6,536 nucleotides of DNA from Anaerolineae bacterium. Its GTDB lineage: Bacteria > Chloroflexota > Anaerolineae > Aggregatilineales > Phototrophicaceae. The notes beneath the pieces were generated by a model. The model was not told the DNA's origin and ran no database searches. It worked only from the letters and a program-made list of their open reading frames with translations. Positions 5,403-6,536 of the stretch are shown in pieces (the first letter of the stretch is position 1; each line of letters opens with the position of its first letter). The stretch covers positions 1 to 6,536 of the forward strand of contig JAIOHO010000548.1 in NCBI GenBank assembly GCA_019912905.1, read 5' to 3'. A program made the translations under genes and the position numbers.

Positions 5403-6167
5403 ATGGTTGATTACGATATTTATGAAGAGTTCCGCGATCCAGAGACCTATGATCTGATCTGTGATGCCTTCGATGAGGATTACCCGGTCATCGAGCAGTG
5501 GGCCAGAACCCTGGGCAGCCCTCTTCTGGACCTGGCGTGTGGCACAGGACGTATGGCAATTCATATGGCATTGCAGGGTTATCAGGTCACGGGTGTGGAT
5601 CTTATGTCGGAAATGATTGCACGGGCGCGCCAGAAAGCGGCTGAACGCGCTGTGTCGGTCGAGTGGGTCGCAGCGGATGCGCGCAGTTTCCATCTCCACC
5701 AGCAGTTCCCATTCATTTTCATGCTGATGAACGCCTTTCAATTCCTGCTCACCCGTGAGGATCACGAAGCCATGTTTGCCTGTGTTCGGGAACACTTGCT
5801 TCCTGGCGGATATTTTCTCTTTGAAACACGCAATCCCTCTCCACACAATCTCTTCGAACCCCACCATCCCGAAGGGGGGCACTACCGCCTGCCGGGTGGC
5901 GGGGAACTCGTCACCACGGAACAGCAGCTATATGATCCGCTCACTCAGATTCAACATTTCACCAGCCACCAGACATTTTTTTATTCGGGAGGTCAACGTC
6001 AGGAGAAGACGCTCCGCGTGGCACTTCGGTATGTCTTTCCACAGGAGATGGAAACGCTGCTTTTCTACAATGGGTTTCAGATCCACACCTGCTACGGCAA
6101 TTGGCAGCAGGACCCTCTGACCGCGACTTCGCCCGCGATGATCTATGTCTGTCAGAAACGGGCCTAA
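5403..6167 (+). CDS. Class I SAM-dependent methyltransferase
   Basis: 254 residues from the ATG at 5403; AGGA (5393-5396) lies 6 nt upstream and the promoter at 5318-5344 fits this start. The Rossmann-fold core is complete. Motif I is LLDLACGTGRMA (residues 41-52; D43, G47, G49) for SAM binding. The strand-2 acid is D66 in VTGVDL, which normally holds the ribose hydroxyls. D92 in AADARSF contacts the adenine side, the strand-4 segment is FIFMLMNAFQFLL (104-116), and LLPGGYFLFETRNP (132-145) follows. This is the Methyltransf_25/UbiE-like type. Residues about 146-254 form a beta-rich C-terminal part (HFTSHQTFFYSGG; LRVALRYVFPQEME), as in small-molecule methyltransferases, where that region shapes the acceptor site. 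The acceptor substrate cannot be read from sequence. No signal peptide or membrane segment is present, so the enzyme is cytoplasmic. It is likely transcribed alone, as the next gene has its own promoter. Confidence 0.9.
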   Translation: MVDYDIYEEFRDPETYDLICDAFDEDYPVIEQWARTLGSPLLDLACGTGRMAIHMALQGYQVTGVDLMSEMIARARQKAAERAVSVEWVAADARSFHLHQQFPFIFMLMNAFQFLLTREDHEAMFACVREHLLPGGYFLFETRNPSPHNLFEPHHPEGGHYRLPGGGELVTTEQQLYDPLTQIQHFTSHQTFFYSGGQRQEKTLRVALRYVFPQEMETLLFYNGFQIHTCYGNWQQDPLTATSPAMIYVCQKRA

Positions 6168-6207
6168 CCGGATTGCCCAGCGCGCAACCATTTTCGAGGG
6201 CGAAACC

Positions 6208-6223
6208 TCCCTGAGTCCAGGGA
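6208..6223 (+). terminator. Weak hairpin downstream of the methyltransferase gene
   Basis: TCCCTG (6208-6213) and CAGGGA (6218-6223) form a perfect 6-bp stem with an AGTC loop, 41 nt after the stop codon. It lacks a U-tract. A further imperfect stem (CTGG around 6246-6249 with CCAG at 6259-6262) is followed by TTTT (6263-6266) and could be the actual end of the transcript. Both are weak. Confidence 0.25.
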
Positions 6224-6290
6224 TCTGTTAACTGACATTCGAAGGCTGGCTGGGCTAACCAGTTTTCACCGCCCTCTCAGCCGAAATCTA

Positions 6291-6318
6291 TTGCATTACG
6301 GCGAATTTGCCGTATTAT
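6291..6318 (+). promoter_or_regulatory. Promoter for the right-edge gene
   Basis: TTGCAT (6291-6296) and TATTAT (6313-6318) are separated by 16 bp. TATAAA (6316-6321) is an overlapping alternative -10 with a 19-bp spacer. The start would be near 6325, just before the structured leader at 6337-6416. Confidence 0.5.
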
Positions 6319-6336
6319 AAAGGCCTCAGCAACCAC

Positions 6337-6416
6337 GATTGTCTCTGCCGGTGGGTAGGGACAATTTGCGTTATCCGCCAATCAGCCGATGAGTAACGGG
6401 AAAGCACCAGGAGAGG
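6337..6416 (+). promoter_or_regulatory. Structured 5' leader with two mutually exclusive folds, riboswitch-like
   Basis: A long hairpin pairs 6337-6349 with 6354-6366: 13 pairs, 10 Watson-Crick and 3 G-U, around a GGTG loop. CGTTA (6369-6373) then pairs with TAACG (6394-6398). The 5' arm can instead pair with the ribosome binding region: CTCT (6343-6346) with AGAG (6412-6415), the C at 6348 with G6410, and GGTG (6350-6353) with CACC (6405-6408). That alternative fold would bury the AGGAGAGG Shine-Dalgarno (6409-6416) of the ORF at 6422. I do not recognise a known riboswitch class. The first hairpin looks clearly more stable than the alternative, so any switch would need a ligand, protein or co-transcriptional effect. 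Confidence 0.4.
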
Positions 6417-6421
6417 TTTGT

Positions 6422-6478
6422 ATGATGACCGTACTGCACATTCAAATCGGGGGTAACGTACCATGGCGGTGTGGGTGA
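6422..6478 (+). CDS. 18-residue upstream ORF, possible leader peptide
   Basis: The ORF runs from ATG-ATG at 6422 to TGA at 6476-6478 and encodes MMTVLHIQIGGNVPWRCG. It has the best Shine-Dalgarno in the window (AGGAGAGG, 6409-6416, 5 nt before the ATG) and lies at the end of a structured leader behind a good promoter. It overlaps the next frame's ATG (6463) by 16 nt, which would allow translational coupling. It has no run of a single regulatory amino acid, so it is not a classical attenuation peptide. Alternatively, it is the true start of the right-edge gene and a frameshift or sequencing error separates the two. Confidence 0.35.
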   Translation: MMTVLHIQIGGNVPWRCG

Positions 6479-6536
6479 CGTCGCGAATTCGTAAATACAC
6501 GGACGTATGGCTCGCCGTGCCAGCGCTCTTCAGGCT
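6463..6536 (+). CDS. Start of an unrecognised gene, truncated by the right edge
   Basis: An ATG at 6463 opens a frame that stays open to the last base, 24 complete codons: M-A-V-W-V-T-S-R-I-R-K-Y-T-D, then V-W-L-A-V-P-A-L-F-R. GGGGG (6449-6453) is a possible ribosome binding site 9 nt upstream. The basic start followed by a hydrophobic run (VWLAVPALF) could be the first membrane segment of an integral membrane protein, but too little is visible to say. It shares the promoter at 6291-6318 and overlaps the 18-codon ORF, suggesting coupled translation. Confidence 0.4.
   Translation, partial: MAVWVTSRIRKYTDVWLAVPALFR

Noticed and set aside
6384..6405. Hammerhead-ribozyme-like core, CCGATGAG followed by GGGAAAG.
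   Set aside because: The invariant U of CUGANGA is replaced by C, stem II cannot form between the two core parts, and no stem I/III closure with a UH cleavage site is seen.

Overview
The window is about 60 % GC (estimated by eye) and every convincing gene lies on the + strand. The combination of genes suggests an uncultured or lightly studied Chloroflexota, probably Anaerolineae-like. The clues are a hybrid-kinase tail with two receiver domains, a secreted TPR/PPC-type protein, a small SpoIIAA-like protein opening with a W-D-x-x-x-R-T and G-x-W-x-W-x-x-F-Y pattern, and palindromic intergenic repeats. This placement rests on recalled family resemblance; no search was run.

Layout. (1) 1-689: C-terminal part of a two-component signalling protein, open at the left edge, with a degenerate then a canonical receiver domain. 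(2) 690-938: leader with a TATAAT promoter candidate. (3) 939-3305: a 788-residue exported protein with a signal peptide, about 17-18 TPR units in two blocks and a C-terminal PPC-like beta-sandwich. (4) 3306-3432: three hairpins in a row, two of them REP-like. (5) 3433-4524: a GH33/BNR-type sialidase-like protein with no signal peptide. (6) 4525-4702: a structured palindromic element, then the leader of the next gene. (7) 4703-5071: a 122-residue STAS/SpoIIAA-like protein whose stop codon sits in the loop of a hairpin. (8) 5072-5402: 331 bases without a credible gene but with two TATAAT boxes and two perfect dyads. (9) 5403-6167: a class I SAM-dependent methyltransferase. (10) 6168-6536: a promoter, a strongly structured 5' leader, an 18-codon ORF with a strong Shine-Dalgarno, and an overlapping reading frame that runs off the right edge.

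The genes do not form one obvious pathway. They read as separate transcription units, each with its own leader, separated by palindromic or hairpin elements. The TPR protein probably works outside the membrane as a protein-interaction scaffold. The receiver pair ends a signalling protein, and the methyltransferase and STAS-like protein have unknown substrates or partners. The most interesting material is regulatory: a 5' leader (6337-6416) whose 5' strand can pair with either of two partners, one of which contains the ribosome binding site, and a 17-bp dyad over the -35 region of the methyltransferase promoter. No tRNA, rRNA, CRISPR array, insertion sequence or transposase was seen.
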